Shown here: positions 46,322 through 57,550 of the stretch, piece by piece
How the letters are laid out: each line of letters begins with the position of its first letter
How positions within the stretch are numbered: the first letter of the stretch is position 1
From: Neophaeococcomyces mojaviensis
Lineage: Eukaryota > Ascomycota > Eurotiomycetes > Chaetothyriales
DNA: 64,000 nucleotides
Direction of reading: 5' to 3'
Assembly: GCA_030247915.1 (NCBI GenBank)
Contig: JAPDRQ010000058.1
Location: 62,001 to 126,000, forward strand
Program-made: the position numbers and the translations under genes
Notes under the pieces: generated by a model
The model's input: the letters and a program-made list of their open reading frames with translations, nothing else
The model's database searches: none
What the model was told of the DNA's origin: nothing

Positions 46322-49300
46322 ATGGATCCGCTTAGCGCGATTGGGCTCGCCGCCAACATTATTGCCTTCGTAGAGTTGACCTCCAAGCTGGTCTCTGGGA
46401 CATATGAGATCTACTCGTCGAGCGATGGGATGACGGATGAACACGCTGACCTAACGAAGGTGATCGAAGATGTGCATGCCATGACGCGTCGGCTGAGCTA
46501 CAACGCCGGGCTCGCCGCGACGGATGATGAGCTCGCGCTGCTTGACCTAGTCAAGAAGTGCCGCAAGCTATCGGAGGACCTCGTCCGAGCCTTGAAGAGA
46601 TTGCAAATGAAGAACCCCAAGTCCAAATCGGAGAGCTTCCGCATGGCTTGGCGAGCCATGCGAGACAAAGGCAACTTGGAATCGCTGGAGAAGCGGATTG
46701 ACAAATACCGTAGGCAAATACTGGACAGAATAGTCATTATGATGAGGTGAGTGATTAGCTGGTACAGTCAACGCATGGTTCCTATTGTGCAGGCCAACTA
46801 ACTGAATAGTGAGGATACATCTTCGATATACAAACTTCTCCAACAAAGCACAAAGACAAATGAAACATTGGCTTTGCAGGCGCGACAAGAGCTGCAAGAA
46901 CTGAGAGAGACAGTCCTCTCACTCGTCCAGAAATTGAGGCTCGATGAAGTGGAAGGTCAACTCAAGTCTGAGGATCAGACAGAACCAGTCGGGATGTCAG
47001 GAGCTAACGAAGCATCTCTCGTCGACGTGCACAGCATGCTCTTGAGAGTTTCTCAGGTAACCGCTACAATCTCTAGGGAAGACTGGATCTTGAACAAGTT
47101 GAGTTTTGAAGAAATGTACAACCGAGAACTGTCTATCGAAGACGCCCATTCCAAGACCTTCCGATGGCTCCTATATGACTCTTCAGATGAAGACCTCGAC
47201 AAAGATGTCAAGGATGATGAGGCTTCGGAGGAAAATCTGGAAAATGAAGCCACTGGACTGGAAAATGGTCCTGACGGGTTCTCCAAGCTGGAATTGTCTC
47301 CTTCGGAACCACAGTCCAAAAAGGCGTCCAATCCTCCAGAATCTCGTGAAACCTCTGGAGTCCCAAAGGATGACCCGGATCAGCTATTGCCAAAAGAACA
47401 GGAGACCGAAGCGAGGAAAGAAACTCGGCTCAAGTTCTTGAATTGGCTGAACTCAGGTAGTGGTGTCTTCCACATCTCAGGGAAACTGGGATCGGGTAAG
47501 AGCACACTCGTGAAATTCCTCTCCGAAGAAGCCCGTACGAAAGAGGAGCTGCAGAAATGGGCCGGCGGCAAGAGGCTAATTTTCAGCCAGTTCTTCTTTT
47601 GGGCGTCGGGGAGCCCTATCCAGCGCTCTCTGGAGGGCCTGTACCGTGGCATTTTATGGGAAACGCTCCGAGAATGTCCAAGCCTCATGAGACATGTGTT
47701 TCCGCGCTGCTGGGATCCCGACTTCGATCTCGCGAACGACAAATTACAGGCCAGGCCCTTCTCAATCTCGGAACTGGTAGCGGCGTTTGAGCTGCTGATC
47801 AGGAGCGAGACAGTCTTTGACGAGCACAAGATCTGCTTCTTTATCGACGGCTTGGACGAGTTTGACGGCGATCACTGGAAACTGGCGCGCGGGTTGAAAG
47901 TATGGTCCAACGCCGGTGACCTTAAGATATGCGTGTCTAGCCGTCCACATAACGAGTTTATCCACACCTTCACGGATTCGACCAAGCAGCTGCAGCTCCA
48001 TGAGCTGACCAGACTGGACATACAAAAGTTTGTTGAGGACGAATTCGAGCAGGACGAGCAGTCCGTCAGCGTGCGCGCGCAGAGCGAGCGTTATTCGCGC
48101 CTCGTTCAGTCGATAGTCGAAAAGGCAGATGGTGTGTTCCTCTGGGTGCGCCTGGCGACGCGTGAGATTCTGAGCGGTTTAGGCAACAGCTATTCGATCT
48201 CGCAGCTGGAGGAGGAGCTTCAACAGCTACCTGAAGGACTGGAAGCCATGTTCCGCAAGATGTTGACCTCGATCCGTAAACCGGACCGTATGCGAGCTGC
48301 TCGCGCGTTCCTGGTCATGATAAACAAGCATTCCTTTCGGGGCATAAACAGGCTTGCCATCGTGCACGCAGTTATCGATGAGCTCTCCGACGCTGACTAT
48401 GACGCGACTATGCTCTACCACCCGACGCTTGACCTTCCCATAACGTGGGACGACATCGAGAAGATGACGCGCACTGTACAGGATCGCCTGAATAGCCGCT
48501 GCAAGGGGCTTATTCAAATCCAGGGCAAGGAATTGGCGCACCTTGAATTCATACACCGATCCATCTACGAGTTCTTGATCATGCACGACGTGAAGGCAGA
48601 ATTATTACAGTTTGCTGGACCTTCTTTCGATCCAGAAAGATTTATGTGCATGGCCTTCCTACGACTGCTAAAGAGCTCGCATAGATTGGTCGAGAGAAAC
48701 CAGGACCCAGAGTCAGAGGAAGATTCCACGCAAATCAAAGAATGGGACAGACAAGTCAAATTTGGTTCCTACTTCTGGCTGCTGGAGAAGTTGGCCCAAC
48801 CAGTCCTCGTGATTGCCAGCCAGACCGAGACCGAGGCATATTGTCCGTGCTTACGAGAACTTGAGGTTGTCTCCGAATTGATATTGAAGCTAAGCGCTTG
48901 TCTGCTCGTAACGCCAGCCCCTGCAGAGCCCATCACAATCCAAATGGTTGGACAGGGACTCATGCCCGTCAAGTTCCTGTCCGAAAGCAATGATACTGAG
49001 GCACAGGAACGGGCTTGGCTCTCACTATGTGCTCTGTGGGGAGCAAGGCGATTCGTCTTGGACAGGGTGTCAGCGGCTCCCGACCTGCTAGGCCCCTCAG
49101 CGAGGGTAGATCTTCTCCTATTAGCATCGGTTGGAGCTCTGCATCTCCACCCTATACCGAGCGATAGTGTGCAGCAGTCACTGGTAGTGTCTCTCCTGGA
49201 GCGTGGTGTTTCGCCGAACTGGCCGTTGTCGGACCCTTCCCGATGTGTTCCTGTGATACCGTCTTTTCCACGTTCTATGGAAGAGTGCCAGACAACGTGG

Positions 49301-49861
49301 ACCACGTTTCTTCAGCTCGCAGCTACCATAATCCAGAGTCAACCTAAGGTACTGACGAAAACTTCGGTTGAAATCGCGTGTAAGATCATGGGATATTATC
49401 TTGAGTTCGGAGCAAACCCAACCGTGGTACTCGTCGGTTATCAGATCGTCTTGCCGAAGGAGGAATCTAAGGAGAAGAGCTCCGTCGAGAGTTCCGCAAT
49501 CCTCGTCGGGCCAACCTATCTTGACCTCGGCCAGCTCATCGAAATGTGGGATCTCTCGGACAAACAGGACCTCTTGGCTTTGTGGAACCGGAAACACCAG
49601 CCGCCTTATACGTTATGGGGTAGAGGCCTAAATTTCACCAGAAACTTTTTGCAGAGCAAACCTGTATCTAGGATTCCGCGGATCGAGACCGAGAGTCTTC
49701 GACCGTCAATCTTTCTCACGGCCATGGTAGTCAGTGAGAGCGAACTGCCCAGGGTAGACGTTTCGCAGGTCGAAAGATGGGCACGTACGACGGAAGGAAG
49801 AAAGTGGCTCCTTGAAACTGAGAACCCGTCCTGCATCGAGACATGGTCAGTTCGAATCTGA
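46322..49861 (+). CDS. NACHT-domain STAND protein (fungal NLR)
   Basis: Exons 46322-46746 and 46810-49861 with a 63-bp intron (GTGAGT, ACTAACTG branch, ATAG) give 1158 residues. MDPLSAIGLAANIIAFVE is the typical start of the fungal STAND N-terminal domain; an earlier ATG at 46259 adds 21 residues without this fit. An acidic linker (about 230-290) precedes the NACHT domain: GKLGSGKSTL (Walker A, about 365-374), FFIDGLDEFDGD (Walker B, about 483-494) and CVSSRPHNEF (sensor). A winged-helix-type region and HRSIYEFL follow. The last 450 residues hold no WD40, ankyrin or TPR repeats that I can see, only a non-repeat C-terminal region. Fungal NLRs act in non-self recognition and regulated cell death; the trigger here is unknown. 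The start lies 276 bp from the retroelement. The frame is intact. Confidence 0.9.
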
Positions 49862-52480
49862 GCGAGGCGTAATTGCTAAATCTCAAGGACAAAATAGTTT
49901 ACGTCAAGGTCTCATACAATCAGGTAAGCTTCTGACTGTCAAGAATCATAGGCTCCAATACAGAGGCTGAAACTCTTGTCTCTGGATCGTTAGCAAGTCT
50001 AGTATGCATTCAGCACGGGTTTTCAACACCCTCCCCATCATGAGGTGCAACCTCAAGTTTTTGTGGTATTCAATCAGCGATCAATCAAGATGTGTGCAAA
50101 GAAAGCCAATTCGTAGTGGTCTCAGCGAAGACAACAGGTGGGAGCCCTGGACAAGACGTGATGGAAGTCACATCGAGTCAGATGCCTTTGTCCATTGACA
50201 CTAATATCAGCGGCTTTTTTATTGTTGCCCTGGGTGTAAGTGAGAGCTTTCATTTCCAGGACGATCCGCACCGAGGCCGATGAATAGGAGAAATCCTCCA
50301 ATTGGATCGTCACTCTGTCCAAGTATAGACAGCCTAATTGAGGGAAAAGCTAGGGAAGCGAGTAAGGTAGGTAGGTCAGCATTTATTCCAGTTATGGAGT
50401 CAGAGATGATCAGCTTGACGAGAACCTTTCTGGTCAATGGCAGTGCAAGGCCAGCATGGCAGTCAGGGAGAGCAATTTCTGTGCCCAAATCTATTCCTTG
50501 GCCAGACTTTTAAAGCCTATCGTCAGCGAGTGCCTCTGCTTCCAGCCGCTGGTGCAGTGCGCACGTTTCAAGGGTCGAAAACTCGGTTACTTCGTCCTGA
50601 ACTATGGGCGGCAAGCTCCAATAATCAAACACCCTTGCTGCATTTGGCAATATTTCAGTATCTGCCCTAACCTAGAAATTGGGCCAAGGATTGTTGCGAC
50701 AACGACAAGTAAGAAATGCTCAGTGGCAGGTTTTCTGGCGCTCACTCTAGCACCACCATAAGAGGTCCATGACGATGACAGGCGATGACACATATGAGAC
50801 CACCGAACCCTAGTAGCAAAGTTGTACTGAATCAAGCATCCTTGACACATTTGTGCTTGCACGTTTATGGCTGCGGCCGGTTCAACTCAACGTGCATTAG
50901 GGAAAGAAAGCAGAAGTATCCATCCACATGCGAGAGGTCCCAGACTGACATGGGCGGCTTTCTCTGACGGTGTTGTTGACAGCCAACCATGAGACTATTC
51001 GCTTGAGCGGATACAAAGGCCACTCCAAGATCTCTGCATGATCCACAAGAACCTTTTCTTTGTATGACAGACCTTCAAACATTGCGACAAGGTTGGTCTT
51101 GCTAAACATTAGAGGCTGGTTACCAGTGGAGCCGTATGTGCCAGTGCAGACAATAACATGGACCACATCATCATGAGATATGTCAGCTAGAGCCGTACTG
51201 CTGCCGATATGAACCAGGAAGGATCCAGTTCCGTCCATACAAAGCATCCTTCTTGAAGAACAGCCTATGGCTATACTATGAGCAAGCGCGAATTTGTGGC
51301 CCCATGGAGTTGGTACTCATCTATTTCCTCTTTTCCTTACGAACCATGCATAGGCTTATGCATCGCTCCGCGTAGTGAGCATACCATAATATTGATCTTT
51401 CAGACCTGTCGAAGAATGCAGGGAACCACGGTCTCTCGAGAAATAGGGAGTCCAAGCGTGCCTGACGTCCAATTTTTGTAGCACCGGTCGATACGGCAAG
51501 GTGAGTGACTGTCTTGATGTTTTGTCGTGTCTGCATTCAGAGAAATTTCGAAGAGGAATGATCAGTACAACAAGCGAAATTCGCCGACGAGAGGTTAAAA
51601 TAGGATAGGCGATCGAAACTCGAGGCTCAAGCATTGTCTTTGAGAACTCATCGTCAGGTGGGTCGTTCGCTGTCGGGTTTCGAGCAGTCTTGGTCCAACT
51701 AGGATATGCTGTGGTTCACCTCTCACGCATGGCTTGCCACGCCAGTCTATCGTCAGCAACAATGGAATTTCAAACAACTCTGTGGCAGCTAGCGACGTTA
51801 GTTGGTTTAATGCATTGGACAATCCAGTGTTTTGCTTGTAAACCAACGCAGGCTTTCGGGTGGTCAGATGAAAGCCCTGCTACAAGTACCACAGCTACTG
51901 GCCATGATACTATGCTCAGCCATCGACTTGGTTGCGGAAAGGTAGCTTGACAGTCCTTTCATAATTGATTCAAAGGCAACAAAGGCAACAAAGATGTAAT
52001 CAGTCTGAACGGCCTCGTCTGAACAAAAGACATGGTCATTGTTTTAGGCACTGATTCAGCACAACTTTCTATGGTCACTTTGTCTCATAGCAGGACCACG
52101 TAAGTGAGGGAAAGAGTAAAAGGAGGATGGCTTATGTTGGCCACAACTTGTGTCCACAAACTTCATGCAACATCATGGTAAGCAAAATATTGGATAGCTC
52201 GCCTAGCCCAGCCATTAAGATACGCAGCCTTACCGAGTACCCTCCATTAGTAGAGTCCCCAATTTTGAGCTTGATCGCTAAACATCTGCAATACTCCACA
52301 TCCTACCCATGAGTCTCTACTTGGATTCACGAGTCTTTTCCCTCCATCGGGCTCGAATTGTGAACCAGCTTCGTTGCTGGAAGTACGTACAAATTGTCCT
52401 ACAGTTTACAACCTCAGACAGCGAACATATAAGCAACACCATTTAACTAGCTGAAGGGCGTCCCAGCTCTGACAGAGCTT
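49862..52480. other. 2.6 kb without a supported gene
   Basis: Minus-strand frames at about 50,690-50,219 (VFDYWSLPPIVQDEVTEFS and a long hydrophobic continuation interrupted by a stop) and at 51,247-50,897 look somewhat protein-like. I cannot assign them to a family and treat them as possible decayed coding sequence. No RNA gene or repeat seen. Confidence 0.35.
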
Positions 52481-53151
52481 TTGCCCAAACCATCTTTCCA
52501 AGGAAAGCACCTGTTTTCCGTCAAACAACTTGGACCCTGGGACTGGACCAGCTTTCGGCGGTGGCACGAGAGATACGAACTATCACGGCACAAGAACAAC
52601 TCTCAAGATACTGATGCTATCGCAACTAGGCAGCCAGACGAGAATGCGGTCGATGCCATGGCCATTGTCTCACCTGTGGCGATAATCGGCCGTTTGGTGG
52701 TAAGAAGGAGCACTCGACCCAAGACCTGTTGGACCAAGTCACCATTGTGGAAGGACTCAGTACTATTGATCGCTTGCCCATCACTTTTGTCGGTGATCTC
52801 AGATACGGTCGCACCATCCGTTCACTCGGCAAGCTCTTGCGACATTACCGCGTTATCATTAACATCCGCTCGCCTCCAAGCCTTCGAATGGCATCAGAAC
52901 CGACACAACACATTCGAGTTCGTGGAAGATTGGGTATCGTGTGCGCGGAACTTCCCTCAAAGACTGTAAGCGAAAGTGATGTCATTTACTGCACAGGAGT
53001 ACAGAGATATCGTTTTACAGACCCGAAGCTCCACGAAAAAGTCAAAGACTTACTCACTGTCGATCCCGGCGTGGTGAATAACGCCAAAAGTAATATGATT
53101 CCCATGCGTCCATTACCATGGAATGGGAAAGTGACATCGGAGGTAGATTAG
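52481..53151 (+). pseudogene. Aspartate carbamoyltransferase domain, decayed
   Basis: The 5' part reads GKHLFSVKQL then, one frame over, LDQLSAVAREIRTIT, matching the ATCase start (GxHxLSVxQF...LHxLFxVAxEMR). The following 200 bp, which should hold the carbamoyl-phosphate STRTS motif, is unreadable. From 52,720 a continuous frame gives TQDLLDQVTIVE, LPITFVGDLRYGRTIRSLGKLL, RSPPSLRMA, SDVIYCTGVQRYRF and MIPMRPLPWNGKVTSEVD, the aspartate-binding domain in order. Key residues are altered: the R-VQ site has become CTGVQ and MHPLPR has become MRPLPW. The best match is the ATCase module of the large fungal pyrimidine enzyme (Ura2/pyrABCN type). No CPSase sequence is nearby, so this is a detached, inactive copy. 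Confidence 0.85.
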
Positions 53152-56100
53152 GATCCACGGATGGCCTATTTTAGACGAGTAAGTCTTCATTTGTGCAGCA
53201 GGGTTTGCTTCGTGTGATGTGGGGACCGGCAGATGACAGGTGAGATATGGACCATCTCTGAGAGTGGCTCGTTTGTCGTTGAAATTGAGTTGATGATGCA
53301 GCACAAGCTCACGACCAGATATGGGAGTAGCGAAGATGGTGATCCAGCAGAAGTGCTGAAAATCAACCGGTAATGATTGGGACATGGCGATCATGCAGCT
53401 CTCGACCAAGAGCGCTTCAAAGCTGATGGGTTGTCGGGATGAGAACGATCAAAACAATGAAACGTATAGATATCTCACCGTGCTTCCATTCATTTTCCAT
53501 CTGCACAGAATAACATGGCCATGTGAGACCTAACTCCTGAGCCAAGACGTATTTTTGAGAGACTGCAATGCTGCAACAGTCCCCTGCGTCGATATGTGTG
53601 TGTGTAGTAGGGCTGATGTCGGTCTACTTCAGGAAGGCGAATTGGTTGCTTTTGTTCCACAACTCACGAAAGCCTGCGCGAACCCATCCACTCTGTGCTC
53701 TGTATTTGTTGGCTTGTAGATTTGCGACAGGCATTTTGACATGCCTTTGTAACGTCTTGATGGTTCGATGCAGGTTTGTTCATATTCTGACAAAAGCTGT
53801 GGTCGATTCGACTGTCATCATGGAGGGACAATGTTGAGACACGTAGGCTCGGCTAGGATATTGGGAACGTGAACCACAAGAAACTTCCGCCACACTCCTG
53901 ACATGATAGCCTTGTTTTCGGTCGACAGCCTCTGCAAAGTACGCTCGGCAGCCATGGTAGGATGGGGGGCAGCTAGTGACAAACTCTCTGTGTTTTGGGT
54001 GAAGGAGGATATGTGGTCATTAATCAGCATTCACTGGCTGTTAACTCCATCTGGTGGCGATCTTTGTCTTTAGTGCTGGTGGCATCAATCAGAACAGCTT
54101 TAGCAATGTCCAGATTGTTTTTCTGTGCTCGCACACCATACATAGTATACTTCTGGGCAGATGCTGCCTAAGGGGAGAGATGGGTCAGCCAAAGGTGCAA
54201 AAGCCCAGAAAACTCGTCTGTTTTGTCGATGTCTGAAACAATGTGCATGCTACCTTGGTGCAGAGACTCATTAGAGTTGTTCGAATTGAGAGATGTGTGG
54301 TGAGCAAACGCCGCAGTCATGGTGGATGGCGTCTACTAGCGTATCCAGCAGGGGTATAGATACCCGATCAGCAAACCCAGCATATGTATGCCCATTTTGA
54401 CTTGCCATACCACCTTATTACAAGCTCAGGTAAATAGATGAGCCCAGCCTAGCTTGACCATAACAAAGCTTAGTGACCAGATTGCGTTGGTTTTCCACTG
54501 TTCTAATGCACTATCCCCTGCCTGCGCTGCTTGAATCTTCGATGGCTGACTGAGCCCGCTAGAGACGACGAACACATAATCGAAACATTTCAGCCTCCAT
54601 TCAATTATCACTGGCGTCGTGCAATGAAAGAACACGAACACGAACACTCAGAGCTCACAACCATAATTCCTGTCAAAAAGTCAGCAACGCTGTCAGCCGC
54701 GATGGTCACTGATTTCAGGACTTTTGATCCAGCAGTTTTGTTCAGACGACCTACTTAAGTATTCCTATGACCAAATTGATTTCCCTTTGTGGCGAAATTC
54801 ATTGTTAGCATAGCTGCGTCCAAAGACAAAGATCGTCCTTCATTATGCATATGCTTCAGATACGATAGCAGTGGAGACATTGCTGAGCCATACAACCTCC
54901 TGAAGCTGCTCGTCAAACTAGGGATGTCGATGGTTGTTTGATCCAAGACAAGAGCATGATTGACCGGAGGACAAAATGGACACTCTCCAGGGAACATCTC
55001 CGCCCCGAGTGTCAGGCGGACAGGGCGAACTTTCAACGTCGTCAAAGCTTTCGCAGTGGCCGCTTCCCCGTATAGATGTCAAAGATGATGGTGATTACCA
55101 CACAGATTAAGAGCTTCACCATGTGGGCTCCAAAGAGAGACCGAGCCGAGCAAGAACAGTCAAATCAAGTTTCCTTGTGTGGTTTCCTCACCTGTGCAGA
55201 CCTAGATCGAAGAGCTGTGGCGGAAGCTATCATGATACACAGCAAAAGCGTCCAGCTGAACCAAGTATTGGCTTTCCTCTTGCAATATCGTTCCTGAAAT
55301 GGCACCATACCGGTGGTGGTTGTGCCAACAACATATTTCCACGATACAGAAGAAATTGTCCAAAGAGCTGGAGCGAAAATGATTGCCTATGCCAGTCATC
55401 TCATAAGAGTCAAGATCCAGATTTTGAAACAACTGTCTGGTGAAGTATTTTCATAGCAGGGACAATGACAATACATCCAGATTCTGGTTTTTCCAGGACA
55501 AAGCACTCAAACAAACCAACACGAACCGCGCTGATGACAGCGTTGCCTTTTACTATCAACTAGAAGCTTGTTATACCACCAGCAGCAGGAAATATTGGGT
55601 GCGAAGCACTGACAAACCCAAGCAATGTGGCGGTTAAGTCGACTGATCGTTGCTGGAAGCCGGCATAGTCAGGCTTCGCGGTCGAACGAATGGCTCCAGA
55701 GTTGCCGAGATGGACTGTGAATGGACGAGACGCTTTCATGGTCAGATAGCCACTTGGGGAGTAGGATTAGAGCGTTTCGAACGGGCAGTTTGGATGACAT
55801 CTCAAGAGAGGATCAAGAATACCCACGTTTGGCTGCAAACAGCTTGGACCACGCCATTAGCTTGCCAAATACAGTCTTAGCCAGTACAATGTCGAAGGGT
55901 GATATGAAAGTCGGTGCAGATAAGGTGAAGTTTGACCCATACGGCCTGGATGCCAGTTCGGGCAAGAACAAGTGGGCAGAGTAGAGACGTCCATGGCAGA
56001 GATCGACGCAAGGATGTAACTACTCTAGCGGAAGGCAGTTTGGAGGCTTTCGATGGGCCCATCAAATGACTTCGCTATGGCCAAGATAATGTCGATGGAC

Positions 56101-56417
56101 AACGACATGTCAGAAGCTGTGAATGACCACAACTCCAGCATGTTTGCTGGATAAAGCAAGCACAGCGTCTGCTAAGAAGCACGAGAAGAAAGATGGAGAA
56201 GATGTCATGGGAAACCAGTGTTGATGTTTCGAGACATTATCATTTTTGACTGTAGCCATTGATCCGACATCCATTTCGCATCGAAATGTAAAGAACGTCC
56301 ACTATCATCTCGACCACATGTCTTTTCCACCTGGCCTCTATTGAGAGCTCCATGCCGAGCGTGGTCACATTCAGCCACACGCTGGATACCTTGTCCACCG
56401 CAGTGTCGCATTGGACC
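53152..56417. other. 3.3 kb without a firm gene
   Basis: Between 55,720 and 56,160 on the plus strand, protein-like pieces follow each other in shifting frames (MKVGADKVKFDPYGLDASS, ETSMAEIDARM, LAEGSLEAFDGPIK, MSMDNDMSEAVNDHNSS). This suggests a decayed coding sequence of unknown identity. The rest shows nothing I can support. Confidence 0.35.
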
Positions 56418-57550
56418 TCATAGATCCTGCAGCACCTGCTGCCCATCCTCTTCATCCGTATGCACCGCCGCTATCGCATTCATCATAGCAGCGAGGCGTC
56501 TTGCTGCCCTAGAAATCTGCCTCTTGATAATGGGCACCGCCCCGTTGTAATAAGTGCCATTGAGCTCGTGACCTTTAACAGCAGCCACCCCATCACGTAA
56601 TACGAACGAGCAAATAAGGTTGTTGCTCTCGCTCGCCCATTTCAGTGCGCACGCCTGCGCCTGTCTCCCGACAGGAACACAGTCGCTCGGCGCGAGAGGG
56701 GGGTTTCCTGCCCCATCGCTGGACAGGTCACCGGCCCATCGCAGCGCACGTGCTTTCTCCTTTCGTTCTTTCGGATCGTCGTCAGGCGAAGGCGGATCCC
56801 ATTTTAAGAGCTTCTCGATCATTAAGCTATCCCAGACTTGGTGGAGGTTCTTGCACTTCTCCCATGGGGGGCATTGGTCGTCGTCCTTCAAAGGAGTGAC
56901 GCTGCAGGAGTGGAACCGGTCACTGTGATCGTCGCTCGGATTGCTTGTGTAGTATTCATGCGCATTAGCGGTCTTGCCGTTCCATTTGACGCAGATCTGG
57001 TTGCCTCCGGCTCCGAGATCCTCGACATGGAGTGGTTGATGGATGTCGCCGACGAGGTGGAAGAGGAACTTCATGGCAATTTGTTTTTGTTTTGCGTCCG
57101 GATTGAGATTACTTGGGCAGTCTGAAGAGTTTGCACTGTCAGTAGTGAAAGCCGTGAAGTCGGAAAGCTTCATTTAGGTACACCAACCTGATTCACGATG
57201 GCGCTGACGACACAGCCTGGTTCTTTATGTTTTGCACACTCTCCCCGGAAATCACAATCGCGGTTGAGTTTGACATCGCAGTGTGTAGGGACCACATCTC
57301 TCGCATCAATGAAATGCCAGTTGTAGGTATATGCATAAATCCCACCTTTATTTCGATCAGCCCACACAGCTGCGTCTGAGATGTCGAATTTTTCATCGGG
57401 TTTAATGATGGTGTCGAACAGCCGAATTGCTTCTGGCGTCATGTATTGCTGGGACAGGTAAGCGATGGCACGATGGCCCATGTCACCCCAAGAGAGGGCA
57501 TGATCAGCACAGAGCAGAACTGGCAAAATTCGAAGAAAGGCTGAACGCAT
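56418..57550 (-). CDS. Secreted S1/P1-type nuclease
   Basis: Exons 57550-57184 and 57121-56418 with a 62-bp intron (GTGTAC, ACTGAC branch, TCAG) give 356 residues. The signal peptide MRSAFLRILPVLLCADHALS is followed directly by WGDMGH: in this family the N-terminal Trp of the mature enzyme and the next His bind zinc. Other zinc-site motifs are ISDAAVWADR (Asp), WHFIDARD (His/Asp), FLFHLVGDIHQPLH (His-x3-Asp) and NLHQVWD (His-x3-Asp). Paired cysteines are spread through the middle. Such enzymes are single-strand-specific nucleases/3'-nucleotidases secreted for phosphate and nucleotide scavenging and possibly for degrading host nucleic acid. The longer upstream frame is rejected because it buries the signal peptide. 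The frame is intact and all ligands seem present. Confidence 0.92.

Noticed and set aside
49178..49597. 139-codon minus-strand frame inside the NLR gene
   Set aside because: Antisense shadow of the NLR C-terminal region.
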